In this document: in pieces, positions 1 to 12,600 of the stretch | Layout: each line of letters starts with the position of its first letter | Position numbering within the stretch: the first letter of the stretch is position 1 | Assembly: GCA_019648995.1 (NCBI GenBank) | Contig: BLXT01006878.1 | Coordinates: 1,195,520-1,224,784 of the forward strand | Source: Plakobranchus ocellatus | Lineage: Eukaryota; Mollusca; Gastropoda; Plakobranchidae | Length of the DNA stretch: 29,265 nt | Direction: 5' to 3' | Made by a program: the position numbers and the translations under genes | Notes under the pieces: generated by a model | Seen by the model: only the letters and a program-made list of their open reading frames with translations | Databases searched by the model: none | What the model was told of the DNA's origin: nothing

Positions 1-452
1 AAAAGAAAAAAAAAAAAAAAAAAAAGTGAGAACAAATAAATGAAGGTGGATAGGCAACACAATATGAAAATTCGCCTCCACAATCAAAATCCATATCATG
101 TTTAAATCAAGTCCACAGGGAAATAGAGGAAGTCTACGAAACCAGAGCAGAAGTAAGTTTAGTTACATGGAAGGGGAGAGAACGAGACTCTGAGGCAGTC
201 TGGATTCTCTTGGAGAGAGCAGGAAAAAGATTGAAGGCTGTTGTTGGTGGGGGTAAAACATGTTAGCTGACTTTCTTTTTAATAACCGCACGCTCAAAAA
301 CACATAGATGGTATTTACTGAGGAAAATGAGTCTTTTTTTTTTAGGGGGGGGGGGGGGGNNCAGTGTTGTTATTTTATTTTATTTTATTTTATTTTTTTT
401 TTAGAAGTTTTACTTAATTTTCTCTGACTGCCTATTCCTATTCGTCTCTTTT
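1..452. other. Non-coding flank with simple repeats
   Basis: The stretch opens with a poly-A tract, then unremarkable AT-rich sequence without a convincing gene. A T-run followed by a G-run ends in the 2-base N gap at 360-361, and a TTTTA repeat follows at about 370-395. A minus-strand gene starting in the next interval could have further exons here or beyond the window edge, but I could not identify one. Confidence 0.5.
360..361. other. 2-base assembly gap at a poly-G run
   Basis: Two N bases follow a G-run of about 15. The true length of the homopolymer, and whether anything is missing, cannot be known from this sequence. Confidence 0.95.
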
Positions 453-495
453 ATGATTACAAAAAATTCCATATATGTCGCTATCATCGCATTAC

Positions 496-679
496 CATGG
501 AAAAAAATATGGCGAATCCTTATGCCAGGAATTGGAGTCAAGTTTTGTATTCTGTCTCGTGGTTTCCTCAATGGACTGGCGGAGAACTTCTCCGCTGTGG
601 AAAAACGAACACTTATTAATAAATGTTGGGCTAAACTGAAGCTGTCCACGAGTGCTCGACTTATTTTCAATGTTTGCAC
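496..679 (-). CDS. Candidate exon of an unidentified divergent gene
   Basis: On the minus strand about 61 codons are open with a protein-like, basic composition; a stretch near the middle reads FSASPLRKPRDRIQNLTPIP. The frame has no ATG of its own, so it would have to be an internal exon. A pyrimidine-rich tract ending in AG lies just upstream (minus strand) near 681, and a GTAATG donor follows at 495-494. Its edge is about 150 bp from the PTCD2 start, in the opposite direction, which would fit a head-to-head pair. I do not recognise the product. The plus strand is also open over 453-698 (81 codons with an ATG), so chance or the other strand remain possible. Confidence 0.27.
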
Positions 680-698
680 TGAACTTGCAGATAAATAA

Positions 699-829
699 AA
701 AAATGTAACGCCAAGGTGTTAGGCCAAGATCTTCAGTGCCCGGGTTCCAATCGAGTCAGGATGTAGCGGCATGGTCAAAGGGAGGTCATTCAATAATTTA
801 GTTTAAGCCTGCCATTAACTGGAACTGGA
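699..829 (+). promoter_or_regulatory. Likely 5' UTR and promoter region of PTCD2
   Basis: This lies directly before the chosen PTCD2 start. It contains an in-frame TAA at 794-796, so translation cannot begin further upstream in that frame, and two short upstream ATGs, one of them followed at once by a stop. A B-box-like GGGTTCCAATC sits near 740 but there is no partner A box. No TATA box is obvious. The role is inferred from position only. Confidence 0.4.
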
Positions 830-896
830 ATGGCGGTTTCCATTCAACGGCAATTTCGAGTGTTCGCATCAAAACGACTGCTTTACAATATGATCT
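830..896 (+). CDS. PTCD2: PTCD2 exon 1 (mitochondrial targeting peptide)
   Basis: It encodes residues 1-22 plus one base and starts MAVSIQRQFRVFASKRLLYN: positively charged, Ser-containing and without Asp or Glu. It ends in a strong GTAAGT donor, phase 1. The T left at the junction plus CC of exon 2 gives Ser, followed by KRALLSD. Joining over a 2.2-kb intron is inferred from phase, donor quality and the targeting-peptide character. Confidence 0.8.
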
Positions 897-3800
897 GTAA
901 GTAACCGAAGAATCAATTTTCAGAAATTATAATTACATGTCCGTTAACGGTAACCTTACTATCTGCAGGCCCTTCGAGCCGTTGCGGGTTTTATTTAGGC
1001 CTGAGGGTTTGCCAAAACGTGGGATGTCATCAACATTGACAAGCCCTAAATTTAGATCTAGATCTAGATCTAGATTCTAGATCTATTTGAAAAAACTTCA
1101 CTCATCAGCACATCAATTTTGATTTTGTGAGTATAATGGCACACAGAGTACTACTTTATGTTTAAGAAATCAGTTTTGGATACATCCTTGCTGTCTAAAT
1201 TAACCAAATAAGTTTCGTGCAAAAAAGTGGTCACCCATCAACAAATTATAGCTCATTCATCACCATGTGAAGAGACCCAGTTTTTTTACATGGATTTACT
1301 CCTGCTATTCAATTCTGCATGAACATTACCTCACTAATACTCGGTTGGGCTGTTCCAATTTGTAATGAGAGATTCTTTTTTCAAAATGCATTTAAAAAGT
1401 GACACAATTTTGGGGTCCATTTTTTGGCAATTGCTCCACTGCTAATAACCCCCCCACCCCCCTCCAAATCAGTTTAATGAAATGAAGGGCTTTTAGTTGA
1501 TAAGGTCTGATTCAGAAATAAAATGCCAGAGATCTCAAGAAATTGTGTTTCATTTTTACACTATTGCGTTTCATTTCTCAATCGGACCTGATCAACTAAA
1601 ACTCACTTTACATATCAGTATCGGTTTCATAGGGACTGCATAAGGATTACCTGTAAATGCAATCAGCAATGACAATATTTCTAGTTGTTCGATTCTACAC
1701 TACAAAGGAACAGTCCAGAATGTGTTTCTTCATTCGTAAGGAAAGAATTTCAAGACCCAAATCTTGGCTTTAGACTTTGGAGGCATGCACATTAGAAAAT
1801 TCCATGCCAGGTAACCACCATACTTGAAGAATAAACTTAACTCTCGTGGGTTAAATTCGGCATTATTTGTTCAAGAATTTTTTTTTCATTTGGAAGCGGG
1901 AAGAACAAGGAATGAAGGGGAATGCTAGATCACCAGTCTCTCTTCCTTTGCTATGAGAAAACTCTGTGGATGACGGAGAGAGTAGCAAGAGACTTCAACT
2001 CTCTCTTCTGAATGTCTGGATTTCTAGAAATGATTAAAATTCTAGCAAAATCCGTTTGATATATGGCCTTTAAAGTGTGCAATGATTTTTTCCCACCTCA
2101 TATCTAGGGAAATTGGATCGATTGGATCTCTTCACCTCAGGTTATTTATGAGGCTGTGACAAAAGGTGTCTCTGTTGTTTGTGATGAAAGGATTAAAATA
2201 TTTTCATTAAAGATTAATCAAATATTGACTTTTGTTAAAATAAAGGGCTTGATTTGTGTGTGCTTTTAGCCCAAACAATAATGCTTCATTGTCATTGAGG
2301 GCTGTTCAAATATAATCTAACACCTTTTTAAAGATTTTTTATTTTACTAATTTTAGGCCTCTATTATTAAATTTGGACAAGAATAATTATTTTATGTCAT
2401 ATTACCATATATATCTAACCAGTCCTTGAATATGCTTTCTTTAAGAATTTGAAGACAGCATACATATATCAACACATGTGTTGATTTTGGTTTCATTTCT
2501 TTGTGATCAATTTTAGGCAAGTTTGTGACATTTTTGTAATAAATTTGTTCTTTGCCAACATAATTCTCAATAATATGGCTATTAGACCTAATATAATATC
2601 TAGCAAGTAAGTTTTTTTTTAACTTTTATTGACTATATCAGTAGCAAAGCTTAAAAGATAAAGATAAATCTAAGTCTGAGGCATCAGTAAATGACAGTGC
2701 TTCTAATTGTCTGGAAGCCATAGTGCTGGATATAGCTTTATTTGCAGTGCTTTTAAAAAAATTTCATCATGAGGCAGCATATCTCCAAAACACCCTAGGT
2801 ATGCTCCTGACTCCGATGGTTGCATTGTGCGCCCCGTGGAAAAAATCCATGATTCTTAAATCCAAAGATATCATCTAGAGATAGATTTTGGGTGTGTAGA
2901 TTGAGTCAGTTGATACTGGCAACAGTAATTCTAGTATTTGTTTGTTTGTAGTTCTGTCTTTTTCTTTTTTCCTCTATTTTTAAGTTTAAAATCAATAGCC
3001 CTTTTGCAGCATTTAATTATGTAATCTTCCCTTCAGAACTACTAACTAGTACTCTTAATGCTAAACTTATGCACCAGTAATGGTTCTATTTTTGTTTCCA
3101 GCCAAACGTGCACTTCTTAGTGACACAAGTCTGGGCATGGAACATTACATGAGACAAAGAATTTTTAAGAGTGATGAGCTGGGATCATGTGGGAAAGGTA
3201 ACTTATGAGAAAAAGTGGGGCTTTGTAATTTAATCTCTTAAAATTTTGATTATGTACATATATATATATTAAAAAAAACTTTCCTATGATTTTTACTATG
3301 ATCATCATGCTTACAATATAGGCCCATTTTCTTTTTCTTGAAGATTTTATTTGCCTGCAACCACAGCTTTCAATTCATTCTCCTGCAATCATACTTTTCC
3401 TCAAGTTAATTAATTCTTTTGCCCTGATGATTTGCATAAATTCTAAATATGTATGTTTCAGTTTTATTGATGCAGTTTTGGACACTCATTGTTTTCAGCA
3501 TTTCTGTACAAAATGCTTTGCATGTGTAAAATCAAATTTTTTTTTTCTTGTGTCTTGCAGACTCCTTTATTGACTCTTGCTTCTAGAATCATGACTAATA
3601 TGTCTTAGTCATTACTTGAGGCTAGAAGAAATGCCTGTATTTTTAGTTTAACTGGCTTGGTTTTTAGTTCAAATTTGTATCTCTTTACATGATTGTTAAG
3701 TTCACTTTGTTGAAAATACAATAACAGTAGGTAAGCGTCCTTGTAATTTAAATGAACCTTTATCCAAAATTATGTAAATTGTGAAAGTGAAAAAAAGTCA

Positions 3801-6617
3801 ATTCTGCCAATGTAGCTTTTCACATTTTATTATTTTTTTTCAAATCAATTAATGCTTTATTTGGACATAAACTTATTGTCCTTGGGTTGTTTGAATAAGC
3901 GAAATGCCTTGTATTATAAAAAATATCATAAAAAATAGGTTCTAATGGTTCCATCAAAATTTTCATTGTTTTCAGAGCTGTTGTTACAGAAATTACAGGA
4001 GGTGAGGTCTGTTGCCGAATCTCCTCTTGTGGCTTATGACATCACTGACCTTATTCATGTTGCTCATTCAGAAACTGAGCTAAATGAACTTGAAAGACTA
4101 GTTTGTTTAATAAGGTGAGGCCATTGCATTATTTTGTTCGTCATATAAGTAAAGGGATCCATTTTATAGACGCTTCTAAAAATGTACAAAATATAATGTC
4201 TTACTTTAATCTTGTATCATCTTAAAAATTATGTTTTCTATATTTAGTCCAGTGCCGCTGTGCAAACAAAATGACATTCTTTGAACCTGCATAACTCTGG
4301 CAATATAAAGTTATCCATGTGAAGGGAAAAAAACCTGTCATAAAAGTTTTTCAATTCTATGTGAGGTCTGGCCTTGTGTCATTTAAGCTGTGATGATAAA
4401 TAAACAAGCCCCTTGGGGAACGCTTTCCACCTCATGTTGAAATAGAAAATCTTTTTAGATGGTGTAAATGGAATTTATGTTCTTGTCAGAACAAGTCCAT
4501 TTGCAATTTGCAGTATCGGCATCATTTCAAACATATATATTGCTCTACCATTATGGGGTTTACATGTCTATCTATGAAGTATAATAATATATGAGTTCAT
4601 TTGTTGCAAGCAGTTCTAAAATGACTTGTATGCCATACCTGACGATCAATTGCTCATTACTTGCCTTAAGAAGTCTGCTGCTGAGCCCATTATTGAGTAA
4701 AATAATCAGAGCAAATTTGAATACAGTGTTAGGCGTAGCAATAATGGTATCAAGTCAATGGTGAAGTTGGGGTCATTGTTTGATCGCATCCAAGAGCTGC
4801 AAGTGCTGAAGCATGCTGTGTGATAGAACAATCTTTCCATCTATGTGTACATGAAACTCTTTCCATTAGGGCATCTCATTGATCTACAATGTTGAAGTTT
4901 CCCACTGAAAGGGTAAATGTGAAAGTTCATTATTTATGTCTCTCCTGGTAATTTTTTGATTCAAATTTTTTAATACATGTATGCGTGTCATTTAAGTTTT
5001 TTTTATAAATAGATTTAATTGGAGATTATAGGGGACATGGCTAACCTAATCTGGGATAAATGAATCCTGATTTTTTGTCTCTATATCTGGATTAGTGGCA
5101 TAATTAGATCTCAAACCAAATGTAGATTTACATGTACATTTTTGGATGTAACCATTTGCTTTCTGTTCTGTGTTGATTTGAGTAATCTTTTTTTTTTTGT
5201 AAACAAAAGTTCTTCTTGAGATGCATTGTTAAGTTTTAGGTCGAAATCATGTTGATTACAGTCTAGATTAAGATGAATCATGATTGTGGCTTTTGATAGT
5301 CAGATGGTGTGCGACAAAAATAGTTCCATCAAAATTAAAGTGCTTCAGATAATTTTTTTAGTGCTTTTGCTCTGTTGACCCTTTCATTTTGTGTTACCTT
5401 TTATTACCAGGCACGGGGCTTTTATATGAGGGCAAGCTGATAATTAAGTTCCGTTTGCTAATAACTCAGTCGATTTTTGTCACATTGACCTAAACTTTCA
5501 TACATATACTCTCGAACCATTTTTCTAGGCTTAACTAGAACAACAAGTTTGTGTGACGTCATTTGTACTCATGATGCAGTGACGCGCAACATGTGATGGG
5601 GTAGCGATGTTTATTAGACAATGGCGACGTCCAATGACCTTCTCATCAAACAACGCTCTGTTATTGAGTTTTTGGCAGCTGAGGGATATTCTACTGCAAA
5701 TATTCATGCAAGAATGAAGACAGTTGAAAGCTCTAAGAGTTGAGTACACATGTCCTTTCTCTGCGCTTTCATCCCTACAGTGAGCTGTCTTGGGACCCAA
5801 CGGGCAGAAACTTTTCGGTAACCCAGTACATTTGTGACGATATGGTGCACTCATTCTTTCAAAATGCCTACTGCATTGGCAATTTCCTTTTGTTTGACCC
5901 TTTGATTTGCTTTAATCATGCAGTCAACTTTCTCTCGATGAGCCGTGACCGATGCGGAAAGGGGCCTACCCGACCGCTTTCCCCTTTAAAAATTCTCACC
6001 CATTTGCGAACTGCACAGTCTGAAATGCACATTTCACCATAAACTGTCTTCATTCTTGCATGAATATTTGCAGCAGAACATCCCTTAGCTGCCAAAAACT
6101 CGATAACAGAGCGCTGTTTGATGAGAAGGTCATTGGACGTCGCCATTGTCTCATAAACATCGCTACCCCGTCACGTGTTGCGCGTCACTGCATCATGAGT
6201 ACAAATGACGTCACACAAACTTGTTGTTCTAGTTAAGCCTAGAAAAATGGTTCGGGAGTATATGTATGAAATTTTAGGTTGATGTGACGAAAATCGACTG
6301 GGTTATTAGCAAACGGAACTTAATTATCAGCCTGTCCTCGTATGTTGTCTTATTTCAGTGCCAGCTGTGTTACGCATGTATCATCTCTACGGTTTGGGGC
6401 AAGTTTGATGCGGCTTTACCATCATTTAAACAACCCAGAGCGAGCCTATCATATGTACAAAAAAAAAGTAATCAGTAGGATTTATGTTCTTCAAGAGTGA
6501 TTATTTTGTAACCACATCTCATATTAATTTGTGCTTATCTCTTTAACAATTTTAAAAGTCAAGAGGATGTAGAGGCATCCCTGCTACATTCCTTTTTAAG
6601 GAGAAAGATATTTTGTC

Positions 6618-6649
<32 letters not shown>

Positions 6650-9600
6650 ATTTTTAAACTGATTGGAGGTTTGTTGTCCCAAGCAAATGTTAAAGTATTA
6701 ATTCTAAAACTAAAAGCTTTAAATATTTTTTCTAACTTTTTGTCAAAGCAAAGTCTATGTTGAATTACTTAGTGATTTCATATGGCTTGTTTTAGAAGAG
6801 ATAGTGCAAGCAATTGAAGATTTTAAAAGGATTAAAAAAAAAAGGATGAAAACTGCACAACTGTGTCAAACAGCATATCTAAACTAACCACACAAGATAG
6901 TTGTTTGCACGTATCTCTCAAATATTAGATTTTGATAATGTTGGAAAGGCCTTTCCCTTTCCTTTCAAATGGTGAAAGAGATAGACCTCTCACACATTTC
7001 TAAGCAAAGATATGTCTGTTTAAAATTATCGTAATAAGTGGACCCACAATTCTAAAATTTATAGAGAATCACATTTAAAGACTAGCAATTCTAAAAGTTA
7101 TAAACTCCTTAGCACTTAGCCCCTAGGTTAACTTTTTGATAAGGGAAAGCAAAATTTTTCAGTATCGAACCGTGGTCTTCTATTTCCTCTGTACCCCTGT
7201 TGGCTAATTGCCTACAAACAACCTATATGGTGTGGCCAGGTCACATATTTGCTTTATAAACAAATAATCAAACTGATTCTATAAACAATTTCCTTATGTA
7301 TAGTTCTTACTATAGTATCCTCCTTTATTTCAGGGCTGCAAAAGTCTACTGGAAGACAATACATGTCATAAAATATTAATGGATCTATTGTTCAACAACC
7401 AACAGTATTTCCATGTTATTGATGTGTTTTCCACTTTAAGACATTTCAATATTGACTGTGTCACTCTTGCCTTTGGTGCTTACTATCATATGGTATGTAT
7501 ATAAGCAAAAGAAGCACATCATTATATCCTAATTTTTTTCATCTTGCTATGAATATAAGAAAAGTAAATGCAGATTGAATGAGAGCAAATAAGTACCAAT
7601 TAAGTCATAATTTATATAAAGATATATGTTACCACTTAACTTAGGTAAAGTAGCTCTTTGTTGCTGTGCTTTGTGGTAAGTGAATTTAAAAAGTGTGGGT
7701 GAATGACCACTTTTATACCAGTGTTTGTGTCGTCATACTTTTACCTGTTTAAAAATTGTTGTTTAATTCATACAGGTAAAATATATCAAAAACTGGTTCT
7801 AAAATAGAGCATTATTTTCATACTATTACACTCGGAAACTTAAAATTTATGCATTGATGAGGATGAGTTTAATTTTTAGGTGCATAACTCACAGAAAATC
7901 TTTGAAAAAGTTTTATAATTTAGAAATTGTTACTGTTCACATGAAGTATTTCAATTCTTACAAAAAAAATTGAAAGTCAATCAATATCTTATATAACTTG
8001 AATACAATATTTGTTCACATTCTTCATTAGAATACGCCAGCAAGTGCTCAAGAATCAGTGAACTTGGTGAGAAGACTTCTTCCCTCACACAATCTGTCTC
8101 AAAGGGCTCTTTTTTATGTTGTTATGCTGTGTTTAAACCAGGTATACCCTCTTGCTTGTTTCCACATATTTACAAATTAATTCTTTAGGCTTTTCTTCAT
8201 AAGCTCATTAAAGCCATAGATAAGTTTAATGAAATCAGATGCAATTAAAAAAAAAAATGTGTTTCCATTATTAGACTTGCATTATCTTTTATAATTATTG
8301 TGTACCATTCCCTCAAAACAAGTCAAGCTGCTGATCTACATGTTTGGTTTAAATGAACGGCCTTAAAAAGAAGGGTAAATATGACTCACTTGCAGGACTT
8401 TTATATGTGCTGTAAACTTTCTGTATTGCTTAAATTTAGGATTTTACTTTCAATTGAGCCAGAATATAGGCAATCTGAATCATTTTGCAGGAATTCTCCA
8501 TATTCTTTCATTATGATAAATTCATATCAATGCATCTAATTCTTTGATCTGACAACTTTTAATCTTTGCAAAAATTTTTGAACTCTCTTTAGGTTTAGCT
8601 GCAAAAAAAGCATGGTTCCCAACATGAACCTGTAAAATTCTTGTTTTCCAATGAAATTTTTCTTGACTGGTGGGACTCTAGAAATTTCTAATTCAGCTAG
8701 AAGTGCTCTCCATTTAATTAAATGTCCCCTTTCTTTTATTTTATTTTTTCCAGTAGTAAAATATTCATATCGACTTCTTAAATTCTCTTTTTTGCTTTTT
8801 GTACTTACTCTTAATACAACTTTTAAAAAATTTTATTTTATGTTATTTATTCTTTTTTTTTTAACTTATGAAATCCTTTTCGGCAGGCTTTCCACACAAT
8901 TTTTCTACACTATACTAAAGAAAAAAAAAGTTTTTTTAAGGCATATTTAACGCACTTGATGTTTTCAAAACCAAGTGCAGAGAATATAGGATAGGAGAGG
9001 TAATAACAATATAACATTTTCTCCTCTTTGCTTCACATTCATGTAATATATCAAAATATTCTCTTACATTGACCTGTTAAAAAAGTCCATTATTAGTATA
9101 TCTGGAGTTACATTCGCTTGAAAATCCCCTTTTCTTGAGTCTCAAAGCTTGATTTTTTCTTTTAACAGTTTTTATTATTGTTATAAATATGTTGATAAAT
9201 TAATTGATGAATTGTTTTTAAAACAAGAGCAATGTTTTGTTTTTAAGTTGATACAATGTTAATGTGTCCCACTTATGAGCTTTTTTGCTGCATGAATACA
9301 GTGCCTTTATTTCATTCTCCTTCTTGCTTTGATTTCTCAGGGTATGACAGAAGAGGCTCAGGAGTGTCTGAAACATTGCAGAAAAAACAATCTGTCCCTC
9401 AATTTAGAGGTAACTTAAGTGTTGGCAGAATCTTCCCATTATGGACCTCAAATAATTCTAAATTATTCTAAATTCATTTAAAATATATAAAAACAGAATG
9501 CTGATCTTTATGTTATATTATTGAGTGAGTAGTCTTCCTTTAAAACAGAAACGAAGTCTAGAAAATAGATTTAATAAATGTGATAATTAAATATTTTTTT

Positions 9601-12600
9601 ACAATACACATTCGCTCAAATATTTGCCTCATCATTCAATTTTGCTTCTCACTAGGGGGGGGAGCGTCGGTGGCACAGTGGTTAGCGAGTCCGCCCTGAG
9701 ATCTGCAGGGACCCTTCTGTCGCGGGTTCACCCTGGCCTGTCGGTGGGCCTAAAAGCCTGAGATCACCTTGTTGTAGACTGGCTTTATACAAAAAACTAA
9801 ACCAAACTCACTAGGAGACCTGCTTTACCTCATGACAGTACTATTTTACTTATTATTGTATGTTAGCCTTTGGAAAATCTAGAATGATAACTCAGTATAT
9901 CAAGTGGGATTCTAAATCAAGAGCAGCAGATTTTTTGCTCATTTAAAATTCACTAATTCCGGCTCTTATACCTTTACCCTTGGCATTATAGGCAGTGGCT
10001 AATGGTCTCACTTGAGATGGCTAGGTGGCCCTCATCCCTCAGCCCTGTACTACCGAAAGGACTACATTATAACAACCACAATATCACTGCCTCAATCTCC
10101 ATGAATGACCTGTGTAGAGCACATAGCCTAGGCCCAATTGCAGACGGCAAAAATGCTGGCTTTTTTCACCCACTAAATCAAGTACAACTTATTCTTTCTC
10201 CCTCATGAGTCCTCCCTCTTAATAATACAGTATGGATTACCCACAAGATCTATTACACATAAACCATGCACAGAGAATTACATTATTTTTCAGCCTTCCC
10301 ATCATTTTTAAACATTTTAGTTTTCCATTAATAATTTTTGGGGATCATTAAGGTATAACATCTTTTGCGGAATGTGCCAAACAGCTTTAGACTAAAACAA
10401 GTCGATGTTAAATTGAGAGGATTGAAATATGAACCCTATCTCAAAATGAAAGAAAATCAGAAGTGAGCAATTTTGATGTGTGGAGTTGACTTAATGATAA
10501 AAAAACCCCAAGTTTCTAAAGAGCTTCAATTAAAAGTCAAATCCACATCTGTTGTATGCTTGGAGAATCAAGCTAAAATATTAGAAAGGTCCTGATTTTG
10601 TCTGTATGTGTGTGTTCCTTTTTTTTATTTTTTTATTTTTTTTTTTTTATATATATTTGCGATGGATATGACTTTAATTGTGAATAAAGAAAATATCTTG
10701 ATGCCTTTGAGGATGATAAAGCACTTAAAGAGACCAAAATTTGTTACCGAGTTTGTCAAGCTTGATCCAAGTTTTAACTTGAGCCTCGTTTTCAAACATT
10801 TCATATTTCCTTTATCCTTGTTTTTCTATTTGTATTAAAGCTTTTACTTTATAAAAAATTCATAGGAAAGTGGTCCTTTTGAAAAAAAAAAGCAGAACAG
10901 ATTTTTGCCTTCACTAAAATCTGTGTTCCTGTTAAATTTTGTGTGCAATAGTTACAATTTTTCTCTAAATATTTTATTCAAAGGCAGTTGATAACTGTAA
11001 ATTTTCCCACAGCTTAGAATGAAATATGCTCACGCAAGAAAAATAGTAATTAATATATATATACATATAAATTTGCACAAAGTGTTTAAACAAAAAAAAG
11101 CCATTAATGATTAAGTAATTCAATTTTTATTATTCTTTGTGTTCCAAAAGACAAAGAAGTCAAAATAGACTTCAAAGAGATTATGCAAACCATAGAGCAT
11201 TTTCCTTTGTTATAGTGTGTTGAAAATAGAAAAATAAGCTTTGTGCTTAAAAAAAAAAAAAAAAAATTGTATTTGACAGAATGCAGATGAAGAAAAACCC
11301 AATAAAAGTGGAACTTATTTTTGTTTTATTTATTTTTTTTAAAAATAAATTTCTTATTAGCTCATGTGCTTGGCTCAATTTATGAGAGTGAAGGATGTAT
11401 TGGCTAAACTGCAAAGAGCTGAAGTTGAATCGGATGATATGACTGATCCTCTGAGCACTCGACTATATGCTGATACAGTAAGCTCATTCACCTAGGTTTT
11501 AAATTACCTTTTTCCAGTTTTCTTTTTCCCACACACTGAGGTTTAAGTATAGGAAGTAAATATATGTACATGAAGAACTTGGTAGTATAAAATCTGAGCT
11601 AAATTATGGTTATGGTTTATATAAGCCTGATTGTAATCTCACTTTTGAGGTTGGAGGAAACTTGGATCTATTTAAGTAAAGATGTGAAGATAATCTTGAA
11701 AGCATGGCCTTCACTGTCAAGAATTTAATACCAGCCATTTAAAGTAGTGACACATCTGTGCCAACTCTATGAGCTTTTTAGCAATTTCCCCATCCCAAAG
11801 TAGACCAGTATTTCATATCAATCCAAGTAAATTAAATTTAAAACATCTCTCCTACAGTAACGTACAATTACTGCCCCTTCAATAACATAAGGTAATGAGC
11901 ATCGCACTTTCATATTGAGGCAGATTGTGCTTGCAATTGCGATAACATTCCATGTCTTTGCAATAATAGGCATAAAAATACAACAATGAAAATATTATTA
12001 GCAAAGAAACCTCATCAATTAATGGATTTCTTTTTCAGTAATCACTGTGCATTGCAACTGCTTCTACATTTTTTATAGTATTTAGAGTCATTAATCGACT
12101 ATCTTATTTACCCCCCTCACACACACACTAAAGAGTACAAAAATGTTTAATGTCATAAGGTATGTTTTCATTCACTGTTGAAGAAGGAGGGTTTTTGTAA
12201 ATATATTGTGAGTATCTGTTCATTGTGTAAATTCACCAAATATGTTGGTATGATACAAAAATCATTACATTGAAGTGCTCATCCACCAAACAAAGCATTC
12301 AGTTCTTGTGCCACAAAGTAAGAAATCAGGCATAATTTTGTTTTACCTGAGTTTAATCTAACTGAACATGAGTTATATCTCACAGGTAGTCATTTGCTCT
12401 TCTCCAGTTTCTACAGCTTCTTACGTTTTGTAGTATTTGCAATCTTTTGTCACACACACTAGATTTAACTTGTTCCATGTAAAATTCTTTGTTCAATATG
12501 AACTATTTAATAATACTGAAAATGCAAGTAATCTCCTTTCACTTTCAATAACAATGTCAAAAAAGAAAAAAAAAAGGATAAATATGGAAAATCAACAATC

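Larger units (their letters stand above)
5427..6340 (-). mobile_element. Fold-back mariner derivative, non-autonomous
   Basis: A 914-bp element is flanked by TA at 5425-5426 and 6341-6342, the target duplication of Tc1/mariner. Its arms, 5427-5725 and 6042-6340, are inverted copies of exactly 299 bp, with about 17 mismatches by eye and no indel. Each arm contains the mariner end and the first 35-40 codons of a transposase, starting MATSNDLLIKQRSVIEFLAA. The middle (5726-6041) carries further N-terminal transposase sequence in the minus direction only. The 3' half with the DDD catalytic core is absent and is replaced by the inverted 5' end. It lies in intron 3 of PTCD2. Confidence 0.9.

Noticed and set aside
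5531..5854. Minus-strand frame of 107 codons and plus-strand frame 5740-6042 in the mariner
   Set aside because: Both are other-frame or antisense readings of the mariner arms and transposase; the true motifs are in different frames.
9661..9740. tRNA gene
   Set aside because: A and B boxes are present, but no cloverleaf closes and a target duplication plus A-rich tail show a SINE.
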